DNA of 64,000 nt, taken from positions 163,025 to 227,024 of the forward strand of contig JAXGGA010000456.1 of the NCBI GenBank assembly GCA_038373865.1, given 5' to 3'. Positions 24,290 through 35,766 of this stretch are shown here, in pieces. Under the pieces are notes generated by a model. The model ran no database searches. It had not been told where the DNA came from and saw only the letters and a list, made by a program, of their open reading frames with translations. This DNA comes from Uloborus plumipes (lineage: Eukaryota; Arthropoda; Arachnida; Araneae; Uloboridae). Every line of letters begins with the position of its first letter. The stretch's first letter is position 1. The position numbers and the translations under genes are program-made.

Positions 24290-25613
24290 GGGGAGACTGG
24301 GTACGGTTGTGACAATTTTCATTTGCTCCCCCATAGATCCCTTAGTAATGCCTGTGACCTGGTTTAAAGTTGTTTTTATGTTAAAGTGTTTATTTGCCTG
24401 CTTATAAACTCTAAAATTTTCTCCCTAAGTACAATAGTTAACTCACAGGACCAAATTAAACAAAACTGGAAAAAATGTCACAACCGACCCAACCCCAGGG
24501 GTGGTTGTGACAGTGCTTGGGGTCAGTTGTGACAAGTTCAAAAATACAGCAAAACAGTCTAGATCACTTTTAATTTCAAGTAGTATTAAACGTAATTCAA
24601 CATAACCTTCATCTGGGAAAGTTTAACATTTAACAATATGTCTCGTTCAGTTGAAGTAGCCTTATACCAAGTCTTACAAAAATATCAGGTTTTTGGAATT
24701 GCGTAACGTCTGTTTTGGTAACATTATGCACATCCTGTGGGTCATAACCGTGTCTGTTCATAACAATTCTCAAGTATCAAAGAAAGATTCCACATTTATT
24801 TGTTTTATTGAAGCTTGTTACTCTTGAAAGACTAGTTGCATGAGCTACACGAACAGACGTGAAACATTTCTATTCATAAATGAACGGAACCATTTCTCAG
24901 TAACCATTTTACTCTAATATCTGCTTTCAGCGTATATGTAAGCTCAAAAGCACTTTATTATGAGCAATATAACCTATGCACACGTTGTTTTCATTGTGAC
25001 AGCGCCGGCCGGCTCCATCGCGTTTACGAATGAATGTTTCGTAGCAAAGACTTACGATTAACGCTGCATTTCCAAAGCTGTCCGAAAGAAAAAAAAGTTT
25101 CACTTTTTTATAAGCTTCTTTATATTTTATTAGGTCACACTGCCCTATTTCTGTCTTCTCCAAGCGTATTATGGGCTTCAAATATGATAAAAACATGCTT
25201 TACTCGTGTCACAACCGTCCCCATGCAATTTGTCACAACCGACCCCAACCCACTACTTTTAAAAACAGCTATCGCCATGGCAACACAAAATAGCCTACAT
25301 AAAAAGTAATCCCTGCTATTTCACTATTAAGGTTCACTACTAATGGGGAGAAAACTCTCATTTCTCTATCTGTACCCATTCAACAGGAACTACTAAAAGA
25401 CATCGAACAAAAAAACTTACTTTTGACTGTTAAAAAGTAACCAACCCCTCTGCTAGCGTTAATGTCACTCGATGGCTACCGCAATGCTTTGACACACATT
25501 CAAACAAACATGCTGATACTCTCTCTTTTTGCTTCAACCAGGTATTAATTATGGTTTAGCTAATATGACGACTGTCACAACCGCCCCGCGTCACAACCGT
25601 CCCCAGTCTCCCC
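24290..25613. mobile_element. 1.3-kb TIR element with reiterated TGTCACAACC motif
   Basis: The ends are GGGGAGACTGGGTACGGTTG and, from the right, GGGGAGACTGGGGACGGTTG, with TA on both sides (24288-24289 and 25614-25615) in the context G-TA...TA-C. The TIR core GGTTGTGACA is repeated inside, in both orientations, near 24304, 24477, 24502, 24523, 25208, 25231, 25573 and 25590, clustered toward the ends. No transposase frame is evident. The superfamily is unassigned; the TA target would allow a Tc1/mariner-type enzyme. Confidence 0.7.
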
Positions 25614-25615
25614 TA

Positions 25616-26779
25616 CTTCTTTATTTATTTAACTTTTTTAATGAATTTAAGGACATTTTAATACTTAAAGATATCAAAATTATTTGAACACATTACAGAA
25701 TTTTCTGAATGAACTATTCACTGTTAAAAAAGGCATAAAATTTAAAGGGAAAAGGGGAGAAAATCATAAATATACTGTTAGAATAATACATTGGATTGTA
25801 TAAAGATGAAGATGTATTTGTTAATAATTCATATTGTTTAAATGAGTCAGTTTATTATTTAAAACACTTTTTATATGTTTTTTAAATTTATTTAATTATC
25901 AATTTCTCCGCAAAACTAATCTCCTAAAAGTAATTAAGTTGTGACTACATTTCAAAAGGAACTTGCAGTCTACACAGACAAATTTTAGCTGTAGTTAACG
26001 GCATTTGTACTAAAGTAGTTATAGTTAACTACACAAAAAATATAAATTGAATACTAAAGATATCATGTAAGAGATTGAATGAATGTGTACGAGCTCTTCT
26101 AGACAGACTTTGCGCATGTATAGACAGTTATTAGAAATAAAACTCAGTCTTTGAGGAAAATAAAAAAGAAAAAGTGTCTCACACGCTCATTTTCCTGTAT
26201 CATGGAAAATTTATTTTACACCACCAAAAGCCTTTAAAACGCAAAAAAAGTTTTAAGAATTTCTATTTGGTAAAGTTCCAAAACTGCTTTCATATTTTCT
26301 ACACGTATTACTTCGTGAGGGAAAAAAATACGCGTATGTAAAATAACATTTAAAGATTTAATGTCAAGAAGTTAGAAGTTTAAAAAAAAAATCTTTTTTG
26401 ACAATCATTGCTAAACTCTATTACTGATGGAATTAAATACTTTAGTTATCTATCATCAATGTCGTCATTGTAGTTTACTGATATTAGGAATGCGTGTTTT
26501 TCATTTAAAATTTCCTGCTTTAGTAGGAAAATTTACTTCCTTAAAATTCTGAGCTCTCTTACATTTGACTGGTTACCATGGTCACATGTTTAACTGAAAA
26601 AACTATTAACATTTACTGCACGAGAGCATTTTTTTTCGCTTCTAGAATAATACTGTTAGCTTTGTGTACACAAAGATTTCTATTACTATTACGCAACTCT
26701 AAAGACTCCAAACATTTGTCCTTTTATAATGATTAAATGTACAGTTCCTACAGAGTTTGAACAATGAGTTACGATCTAA
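25616..26779. other. AT-rich stretch, no gene seen
   Basis: No inverted repeat, RNA gene or exon candidate was recognised. Confidence 0.45.
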
Positions 26780-26781
26780 TA

Positions 26782-28344
26782 CACTAGGTGGCCAAAAGTA
26801 TCCGGACACTTTCAAAAATTTACATTTTTAGATATAACTCAAGAAATAAGTGATCAATTGTTCTTTAACTTTAGTCACACAAAATATATTCTTCACCGAA
26901 CATTTCCAAGTTGAAATTAAATTACCCTTGCATTTGGGGGACGATAAGAAGGGGGGTCGAAAGAAAAACCGCTTTTTGACCATAACTCTTTGAAAATAGC
27001 TCGGAATAAGCTATGCATTTCAGTAATTAATTAGCATACTATGTATAATTACTGTACAAATTCAAATGAACGTACCACTCTTACTTCCGAAGATATGAAA
27101 CATTTTTTAAAAAACGGCAATTTTATTTGAAGGGTTTTTGCTCATACCACGCAGAGTTTTTGATCAAACCTTATCAAAACTTCAGGAAAGATGACAAAAT
27201 ACAAGAGAAAGAACATACTAAAACGGTTTTTAAAAATATTAAAAATCCGATGAGATATGAGCGTTAAAAGGAAATAATTTTGCACGGCGCATGCGCGAAA
27301 GACAGAAATTTATAACTACAAAAATATTGTAGCCTGGTGTATACTGCATCTTATAAAAAAAGTTCCAGTTGAATATCGTAAAAATTGAAAAAGATATCAG
27401 CGATCTAAAGAGCTGTAATTCATTCATTTGCAGTCAATTCATAAATGGAGAGGGGTTGTTCACAAATAGTGTGGGGACAATCGAGCATATTTTTCAATGT
27501 TAAATTGTATACTGTTTAAAATTTTATATTTGGCATAGAAGTCACATTTCGCCCATTCGGCCAAAAAGACCTTATAAGTAGGTGGCCAAAAGTATCCGGA
27601 GACCCCCTTAAACGTTGGTTTTGAACGATGACGAAATAACCTTTATTTTAAAAATAGCTCTTTGTGGACAGACCCTCACTATGTATGTATTGTCTGAGAA
27701 TGAATGAAATACAGCTCACTAGATCGCTGATATCTTTTTCAATTTTCATGATATTCAACTGGAACTTTTTTTATAAGATGCAGTATATACCAGGCTACAA
27801 TATTTTTGTAGTTATAAATTTCTGTCGTTCGCGCATGCGCCGTGAAATTTTTTTCCTTTTAACGTTCATATCTCATCGGATTTTTAATATTTTTAAAAAC
27901 CGTTTTAGTATGTTCCTTCTCTTGTATTTTGTCATCTTTCCTGAAGTTTTGATAAGGTTTGATCAAAAACTCTGCGTGTTATGAGCAAAAACCCTTCAAA
28001 TAAAATTGCCGTTTTTTAAAAAATGTTTCATATCTTCGGAAGTAAGAGTGGTGCGTTCATTTGAATTTGTATAGTAATTATACATAGTATGCTAATTAAT
28101 TACTGAAATGCATAGCTTATTCCGAGCTACTTTCAAAGAGTTATGGTCAAAAAGCGGTTATTCTTTCGACCCCCCTTCTTATCGTCCCCCAAATGCAAGG
28201 GTAATTTAATTTCAACTTGGAAATGTTCGGTGAAGCCTATATTTTGTATGACTAAGGTTAAAGAACAATTGATCACTTATTTCTCCAGCTATATGTAAAA
28301 ATGTGAATTTTTGAAAGTGTCCGGATACTTTTGGCCACCTAGTG
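26782..28344. mobile_element. Foldback element with about 650-bp arms, TA target
   Basis: The left arm (26782 to about 27435) and right arm (about 27690-28344) are inverted copies alignable from end to end, starting CACTAGGTGGCCAAAAGTAT. TA flanks both sides (26780-26781 and 28345-28346). The 254-bp centre holds a third terminal motif, GGTGGCCAAAAGTATCCGGA at about 27582, in the left-end orientation. So 27582-28344 looks like a complete smaller element and the left part like an inverted, partly duplicated second one. TIR style and TA target indicate Tc1/mariner. Open frames in the two arms are mirror images and not genes. Confidence 0.8.
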
Positions 28345-28603
28345 TATAAGCTTCATATGAACTTCATCGAAAAGCTATAGACACACGTGTTTAAGTAAGA
28401 AGACAGTGGACAAATTCCTTGTTAAAAGTTTGTTAAAATGTTTTGTTAAGTTTTCATGTCCTTTAAAAGGTTTATTTCATTTTGCTACAAAATACTTTTT
28501 TGTCGCAATGAACGGTGAGTATGCAAATTTAAGGGCTTATTTTGCTTGTTACAGGTACTACCCGGATTATCTGAATTTTCAATTATTCCGAATGTCTTTG
28601 CTT

Positions 28604-29094
28604 CACTGTACAAAATAGATGTTTTTAAAATACAATACAGCTAATTTTACAGTAATTTTACATTAATAAGCTTAAAATTGCTTATTTTACAGTTGTAAAT
28701 TGCAAAATTACTAGTTTACAGTAATAAACTAAAATGGCTGGTTTCAGTTTATTACAGTACATTTTTTAGTTTTAAACTGGAACCTCTGATTCCAGTATTG
28801 TATTGCTGCCTTTACAGTATAATACAGCTTGTTTTATGGTAAAATTTCTAGTTTTACAGTAATAAAATGCAAAGTTACAATTTTTATATTAATAAACTGT
28901 GAAATTACTAGTTTCACAGTAATAAACTGTAAAATTACTAGCTTTACAGTAATAAATTGTAAAATTACTAGTTTTAGAGTAATAAACTATAAAACAGCTA
29001 GTTGTATAGTTTATTTCTGAGCTTTTACACTTTTAAACTGGAAACTCTACTGCCAGTATTATACTGTAAAAACAACAGCTTTTTTTTTGCAGTG
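28604..29094. mobile_element. ACTGTAAAA-rich element, copy 2
   Basis: The ends are CACTGTACAAAATAG and, from the right, CACTGCAAAAAAAAAGCTG, with the family block GGAACCTCTGATTCCAG and many ACAGTAATAAACTGTAAAAT-type units inside. The flanks TTGCTT (28598-28603) and TTGCGT (29095-29100) may be a decayed target duplication. The DNA on either side (TACCCGGATTATCTGAAT at about 28558 and GTGATCCGGAG at about 29100) may be a Tigger-type MITE into which this copy inserted. Confidence 0.65.
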
Positions 29095-29130
29095 TTGCGT
29101 GATCCGGAGAAACGACGTTGTACTGTAATT

Positions 29131-30396
29131 GTTTTTATAAATTCTATGTATTTTCGATAAAGAAAAAATAAATGAAAATAATTAGGATGTGATCTTAACT
29201 GTTTCAGTCATGGTAGAAAGTAGGTTTTAAGACTAAGGTTTTTTTACTCAATCATTAGAGAAATTGTGAAAAACCGGTGAATGAGCACATATTCATCAAC
29301 TGGGATTTTTTTTCTGTTAAATATAAAGTAAAATGCTGATATTTTCATTTTTTTATTTATTTTGTATATTAACAGTTGAGTATATTAGTAAAAAATGCAT
29401 TCTAATCAGTGACTGAAAATATAACTGGAATTGCAACTTAAAGTTGCTGTTCCTTTTGAACGAAAGATTTGTTTAAAGTATTTACATCTTTCGAAAAAAA
29501 GGAAAATTGGATTATATCATCGTAATTTTTTGAATATAAAAATATTTCTGAATGCTATAAAAAAGTTAAATTAATCCATGGTGAACTAAAATTTTCGCAG
29601 TTTTTAATTATTATTGGATTTGTTCTCTCCTTTCGAATTTCTACGTTCTGTAGTTGATTACTCCGCGTTTATAATATTTAGTTTTACTTAAATTTCAGAC
29701 TTCATCTTTTAAAACTACATTTTATTTACACTAAATTTCAAACAAAGGTTTGTCAGAAGACTTGAAAAGTTATACCATATTATATAAAGCAATCATAAAA
29801 TAATAACTTATCTATGCCAAAATAAATTTACGCAGTAATAATATTGAATGGAACATACGGTTAAAAATTGCAATATATTTAGTTTGAAATAAATACATAA
29901 AAATATCAATAAAGAGTATAAGGTTTCTTTTTCGAATATCCAAGAACTTTAACAATAAGAACGCAATAACGATTAATGGAAAAAAAGAAGTAAAATAACA
30001 AGAGAAATAATCAACTAGTAATATAAAACTATGTCTTTTCGATCATCTTAAACTTCAACGAAAGGACCGCAAATAACATTTGCAAAAAAAAAAAACAAAA
30101 CAAAAAAGAAGAAGAAGAATGAATAAAAAAGGCATTTTTTTTTCATCAAAAAAATAAATAAATAAATAAATAAATAAAAAAAATGTCTGCAAGAATTAAA
30201 TCAGAGGTTAATGAAGCATAAAAACACCAACAAAATAAGACAAGTTTAATGGCGTGTAAAAAAACGATAAAAAAAATTATAAATAAAGAAAACAAGCAAA
30301 ACAATAGACCTCTTCAGTTTCATAAAGCAAATACTAATAGTTCATTAAAATCAAAATTTAATAAGTTTACTGGCTGGTAAGACTTTTATATGTTTA
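29131..30396. other. AT-rich stretch, no gene seen
   Basis: It contains A-rich and AAATAAAT low-complexity runs near 30085-30180. No transposon ends or exon candidates. Confidence 0.45.
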
Positions 30397-30687
30397 CTAG
30401 TTGACCCGGCAAACGTTGTTTTGCCATATAAATAATTTCCTAGTAATTTCTAGTATTGACAAAAAATAGCTTACTTATTGTAAGTATGTATGTATGTATG
30501 GTAGAATGTGTATACTGTATGTATGTAAGAATGTGGTATATGCGTGAAATAAGCATGGAGCGGTGTGAACGATGCGGGAATATAAAAATAACAAAAGGCA
30601 AACATTATTTTTAAGTTATTATAATTTATTCCTTAAAATTATATATCATTAATTAAACAATTACGACAGTAACACTATTAAACAATA

Positions 30688-31050
30688 TCAATCTCTTAAT
30701 GCTATAGCGTGAACAATATTTTTTGTTAGTCCATCTTTAGCTAACACAAACAAACTGGATGGTTTACCCACTCGAGAGCATGCCACGTGTAAGTCCGTGT
30801 GAAAAACATGGTGTTCTCAAATCTAAGCCACAAACAGACATCGTTTGACCTTGGGATTTGTTGATAGTCATTGCAAATGCCAATCTAATCGGAAACTGAA
30901 TACGTTTGAATTGAATTGGCACATCTGTAGGTATAATAGGAATCCGTGGTATGAGTATATTTTCACCTCTGAACTTGCCAGTTAAAACCCTGGCTTCGAT
31001 CACGTTTTTCATTAATTTTTGAATGACTAATCGCGTACCGTTGCACAGTT
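30688..31050 (-). pseudogene. Helitron Pif1-like helicase, C-terminal fragment
   Basis: The minus-strand frame reads ELCNGTRLVIQKLMKNVIEA, then IPRIPIIPTDVPIQFKRIQF, then AFAMTINKSQGQT and CFSHG. These match the C-terminal region of Pif1-type Helitron helicases, where INKSQGQT and CFSHGQLYVA..SRV are the conserved final motifs. At about 30790 the frame shifts and continues HVACSRVGKPSSLFVLAKDG to a stop at 30688-30690. Upstream of 31050 the same frame meets a stop. About 120 codons of a protein usually over 1,000 residues remain, so it cannot be functional. It helped mobilise its host Helitron ancestor by rolling-circle replication. Confidence 0.85.
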
Positions 31051-31414
31051 CAAATTACGAAGCAAGATAATTGGAGATCCCACCTTTATTTTTTAAAAAT
31101 TTGTGTCACTTTTATAACATAATATAATTGATAGTGTATATAATTTTTGAAAAAATAATATAAGTGCCGCAAATCAAAAACCATTTATTGCCACAATCGA
31201 TTCAAAGCCCCCAAAAATGGCAAAAACGTCCATAAGAAAATTCTACAGCATCGAAGGACCCCATTGCCAATTTTAACAAAGATCCGACCAAAACTGTCAT
31301 TTTGTACTATAAAAAAATATGGGGTAGATCCCCATGAGGGAATGTACCTGCATAAGGACATTACAATCATTAAAATCATTCAAAAAAAAAAAAAAAACAA
31401 TGCAGCTGTTCGAA

Positions 31415-31500
31415 AAAACCCTTGCGGACCTGGATTCGATCTCATTCCATCAGGAACTTCAACCTGACGCGCCTAACCACTTGACCATCGGGTCGCTCAT
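31415..31500 (-). other. tRNA-like segment inside the Helitron
   Basis: On the minus strand the sequence has an A-box-like GGTCAAGTGGTTAGGC and, about 45 nt on, a B-box-like GATCGAATCCAGG, with TTTTTT shortly downstream. It resembles a tRNA-derived SINE head or captured tRNA. The arms do not form a clean cloverleaf, so it is not called as a tRNA gene. It may simply be part of the Helitron consensus. Confidence 0.4.
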
Positions 31501-31733
31501 TGAAGTAAGGATTTACGATAACACATATTGTTTTAGTTCAGTAGATCAGATGTTATGTGCGAACAAAAAAAATTTAGGAGTGGACTACCCCTAACATTTA
31601 GGGGGATGAAAAATAGATGTTGGCCGATTCTCATAGATACTGGATAAGCACAAAAAATTTCATCAAAATCGGTCAAGCCGTTTCGGAGGAGTATGGCAAC
31701 GAAAACTGTGACACGAGAATTTTATATATTAGA

Positions 31734-32970
31734 TTGGATTGAGGTATTCATTTGATTGTTGAACTACTTTTCAAATGAATTTTTGTCTTTTCAACGAAAG
31801 CTGAAGAAGTACCATTTACATCCCGCATTTTTAAAAATATATTTACATTAACTATAAAAATCTTTTTAATATCATGTAGCATATGTTGGTTTTTAAAAAA
31901 TATTAGATTTTTTAAAAATTGAAATAGTACTTAAACATTAAGTCATTAAAGCAGACCTGCTCTATTATTATTCTGAGTTCTACATTTCATTTGGCGAAAC
32001 CCGATATCGAAGATCTAAAGAAAAGAAGATATTTGACAAAAAATTAATTTTTTGAAAATTTGAAATGATAACGGTTGTTTTGTCTTCTTTGTAAACATTA
32101 AGTTCAAGCATGGTCACCGGGTGCAGACACTTTAAAAACCACTTAGCTAAGAACATGGAAACACAAGCAAAACTGGACTTGACTTAATGTAACAAACAAT
32201 CATTACATGGAAGTTCATAATAATAAAAGCAATAATTGCAAACATTTGCTTTCAAGCAAACTTTTAACAAAACAAAGAAACAAAACACGACGAATTTTCA
32301 TTTGTCGTCAGGCGTGTATTCCCCATTATTCTCTTTCACCGCTAAAAATAGATTACTTCCATAAGATATCAGTAATCTATAATCGCTACCTTGAATATTA
32401 CACAATAACAGTTCCTATCATAAACCAGAAAATTGCTGCAATTAAATAACCGTTTCCTAGTCATCATCTACGGAATAGATTTAATTCATGCATTGTACCT
32501 TTATCCAAGAGAAGCATACGGCACTTAAATGTTCTAACAACAATTGTAAACACTTTTTAGAACATTATACGGATTAAATTATTGTTACAATTTTTAATCT
32601 TCCATTTTCTGCTTTCAACGTTTCGCTTCGAGTTTAATGTGCAATTTGAAAGTAATGTATGGTTGGCTTACGCAATATTATTGCAGAATTTTTTCTTGCC
32701 ATTTATCACTTCACTACTTCAAAACGGCGATTGTTACAATTCATTCAATAGTTTTTTTTTTTGGATACTTTAATTAAAATCAAAACTTTAAAAGTCAAAC
32801 TTGTAGACCTAGAGAGGGACTAGATTCCTTTGTTTATGTGTGAGACATGCCAAATAAAAGTGTAAGTATCAGGAATTATGTTTTTTAAGTGATTGTGCAC
32901 AAGTGATTTTAATCGAATATATTTGAATTTTGAGGCTAGCTCTATATGACATATCAAGCATATTTTTCAG
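31734..32970. other. AT-rich stretch, no gene seen
   Basis: Short open frames at 32207-32449 and 32582-32773 have AT-driven composition and no recognisable motif. Confidence 0.45.
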
Positions 32971-33069
32971 AGCTTCGCGACTGTTTGATTGTAAATCATG
33001 TAACGTTTTACTAGACATTCCAAAATTTTCCAACCATAATGGTGAAGTAGAAGGGTTAAGTTTGGAAAG
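32971..33069 (+). CDS. Candidate internal exon, unknown protein
   Basis: A good acceptor (CATATTTTTCAG) is followed by 99 nt and a near-consensus donor AAAG/GTGAGT. One frame is open throughout, reading ASRLFDCKSCNVLLDIPKF and then SNHNGEVEGLSLE; the first frame has an immediate stop. The CxxC pair and balanced residue mix are less AT-driven than other short frames nearby, and the length is a multiple of three. I do not recognise the protein. A zinc-ribbon-like fold is one possibility, but a single CxxC is too little to claim it. No other exon could be linked to it with confidence. Confidence 0.3.
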
Positions 33070-33789
33070 GTGAGTTTATAAAATTGATCTGAAATACGGT
33101 GAAAATGCAATGAACAATGAGTAATTTTGAGCGATTCATGCTAGGTATGTTTAGTTATTTTTAGCACATTGTAGTACGAGCTTTTCTAAATTGGATACTT
33201 ATGCCTTTGGGTTCGGACAAAGATAGATCATCTGTTTCAAAAGTTTGATTCAATTTTGAATCATAATCTGTTTTACGGTTTAGAATTTATATTTCTTTAT
33301 CTTTTACATATGTTTTGTGCTTTTCATTTGTTTACAGTTTGTGAAAGTCTCGAAGTACTGTTGCTAATTTATTACGGATTTCATTTGTTAATTATCTACT
33401 TCTACATACTTCAGATACATATCTTAATTTCGGTAGGGTTTTACATTGGATTAACTTATTCTGGCAGTATGGTTAATCAGCAAAAACAGGGAAATTTCGG
33501 ATAACTTCGACTTAATTAGACTTAAATTTAAGTTTGCATGCCAATGCTTCTACATTTTTCAGATTTACTTCTTACAATTTTTTTAGTAAGACATATTTAT
33601 CTGTAAAAAGTATATATGAGAAAGAGAGCGTTAAATTACGTAAAGGAATGAAGTGATTATGGGTGATTCTTCAAAATCCTAACAATATCATGTCTCCGAA
33701 GGATACCACAAAAATTATTTGACCTAGAAAGTTTATTTTATTTTTTATGTATCCGAAATACTTTTCCGATGTTATCCCATTCATATTAA

Positions 33790-34299
33790 CCCATTAATGC
33801 CTGACATTTTTTTCCAGAGATATTTTGTATACTGGTTACAAACAGTGTTTTATGGACAGGAAAAATAATTAAAAAAATATTATGTAAAAAATATTTTTTT
33901 ATTAAGGAAACAAAAATCGTCCCTTAAAAGCTACGATAGACCCCAGAGAGTACATACTTTTTTTACTGAAATTTTTTTCTGCCTACGATATAATATTTAA
34001 AAAGACATTTTATGGAAAGAAATAAAATCAGCAATTAACATAAACTGGGAAGCTGGAAATAACTTTGAAAATTTAATTTTTTTTTTGAGATTGTGAACGA
34101 TGTAGTTTTTGCTAAAGATCATATTTAAACTGCTACAGAACACACTTTACAATGGTTATGTGTTGCAATCTGTTAATAACGAATTGAAACAATACCAAGG
34201 TACTAATTGAGCACTATTATTTGGTTGAAATGTTCATTTTTGGGATATTCATATCCTTTTTTGGTCCGTCCCTAAAAAGAGACGCTAGGCATTAATGGG
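33790..34299. mobile_element. piggyBac-like MITE, copy 2 (long form)
   Basis: TTAA flanks both ends (33786-33789 and 34300-34303). The termini CCCATTAATGCCTGACATTT and, from the right, CCCATTAATGCCTAGCG match copy 1 at 19255-19473. It has about 290 bp of interior missing from copy 1. The subterminal hairpin near 34267-34284 has one mismatch here (CGTCCCT/AGAGACG). No coding capacity. Confidence 0.8.
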
Positions 34300-34303
34300 T
34301 TAA

Positions 34304-35727
34304 AACAATCCTTTATTTTTTTTTTTACAAAAATTTTTGAATAACGCATAAGTCACTCTTTTTGCGCTTCCCAACCTGTTTCTCAAATGTGCTTAAATTA
34401 TTTTAAAATTTTGCATGCATGTTTCACAAGTTTAATTTGTAATACTGAGTTGTGCACATTTAAGAGTATAAGATAGTATTGCTTTAGTTCTTTTTTCTGA
34501 TTAAGTAAACAATGTATATAACTATCCGTTATTCAGAATGTAAGTTATTCTAAGTGAACAATATGGAACAACTTATAAAGGATCTGGGATTCAAAGAAAT
34601 GCCTCCGCTTTTAGGAGTATCCGTTAAGGGAGGTGGTTTTAAAAAGATTTCTTTTGTCAAGCAATAAAAATACGTTTTGATTCAGGCAATTTCTTTATTA
34701 TTGTTGAAAAATTTTTGATAACCAGATCATAAAAATCGTTTTGATACGCTCCTGGTGCTTCTTGTCAAAAATTTGACGCTTTTTTTGGGGGGGGGGGTGT
34801 AACAAGCTTAAAGTGAGTTCCTTCTATTTTTCTCTTAATAAGTTCCTAACAAAGAGTTAGAACAATTTTTTAAGATTTTTTAGGCATTTTGATTTTTGTA
34901 GAATTTATGATTGGAAAATGACAGGTTTTTGAAGAATTACACTTATACAAAATTCGGATAATATTAAATTCCTCCTTTCGATGACAGAAAAAAATAAATA
35001 AATAAATAAATAAAAAATAAATAAATAAATAAAAATAAAGCACCCAAGTTCTAAGAAAAGATTAATCACCGACCGCACTCTGTGCCATTCTTGAACCCAC
35101 AAAAATCATGGCATTGTGAGGAAATGCAATCCGTTGTCAACAACGTTTGACTCTGAACAGGTGGTTGGTCAACAAACAGTAGTGGAAAACATAGTGGAAA
35201 ATATTTTATCTGGTGAAAGAGCCGCTTCTCGTGACAGTTGATCCGAGAAGTTGTACGTATAAGTTTACGAAAGGTTCTATTTTTCGATCCTATTTTTCTA
35301 CCCGGTTAGCGTGCTCCAGAAAGGCAACATTATCGTCAAGGAGATGTTATTTTCCTTTCTGCACGCAACAGTGGTTCGATAAATGACAATGGCTTGGTTC
35401 TAAATTCAAACATTGCTTTTGATGCCCAATGCTCAGAGATAGTCTTAAATTTGAAAAAAAAAAAAAAAAAGTGTACTTGACATGCACTCGTAACGAAACC
35501 TGGCGTCGTTAAAAAAGAACATGAATGAAGTCGTAATGAGTCAGTTTATTGAAAAGAGCTTATGGCAATAACCCATGGTTACCTCGAAGATCATCACATA
35601 TAGTTCAACTAAAACTTGAGCTATGAGTTTTAGAAATTGTGTGGTACTTTTGATGACGTTATCTTTACTGTAAATAATCACGAAAATATTTGGATAATTC
35701 TTGCTGTAAAAGGCGATGTTTAGAGTA

Positions 35728-35766
<39 letters not shown>

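Larger units (their letters stand above)
30397..31733 (-). mobile_element. Helitron remnant 1 (internally deleted)
   Basis: Read on the minus strand it begins TCTAATATATAAAATTCTCG (from 31733) and ends GGGTCAACTAG at 30397. A GGCAAA-ACAACG-TTTGCC hairpin precedes the terminal CTAG. The element is preceded by A and followed by T. TC start, hairpin, CTRR end and insertion between A and T are the standard Helitron signature. It contains the C-terminal end of the helicase (30688-31050) and a tRNA-like segment (31415-31500). At 1.3 kb it has lost the Rep domain and most of the helicase. A GTAT microsatellite lies at about 30480-30530. Confidence 0.85.

Noticed and set aside
27239..27984. Two similar open frames on opposite strands, which could look like a conserved protein pair
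   Set aside because: They are the two arms of the inverted repeat read in mirror image, so the similarity reflects the foldback and not coding constraint.
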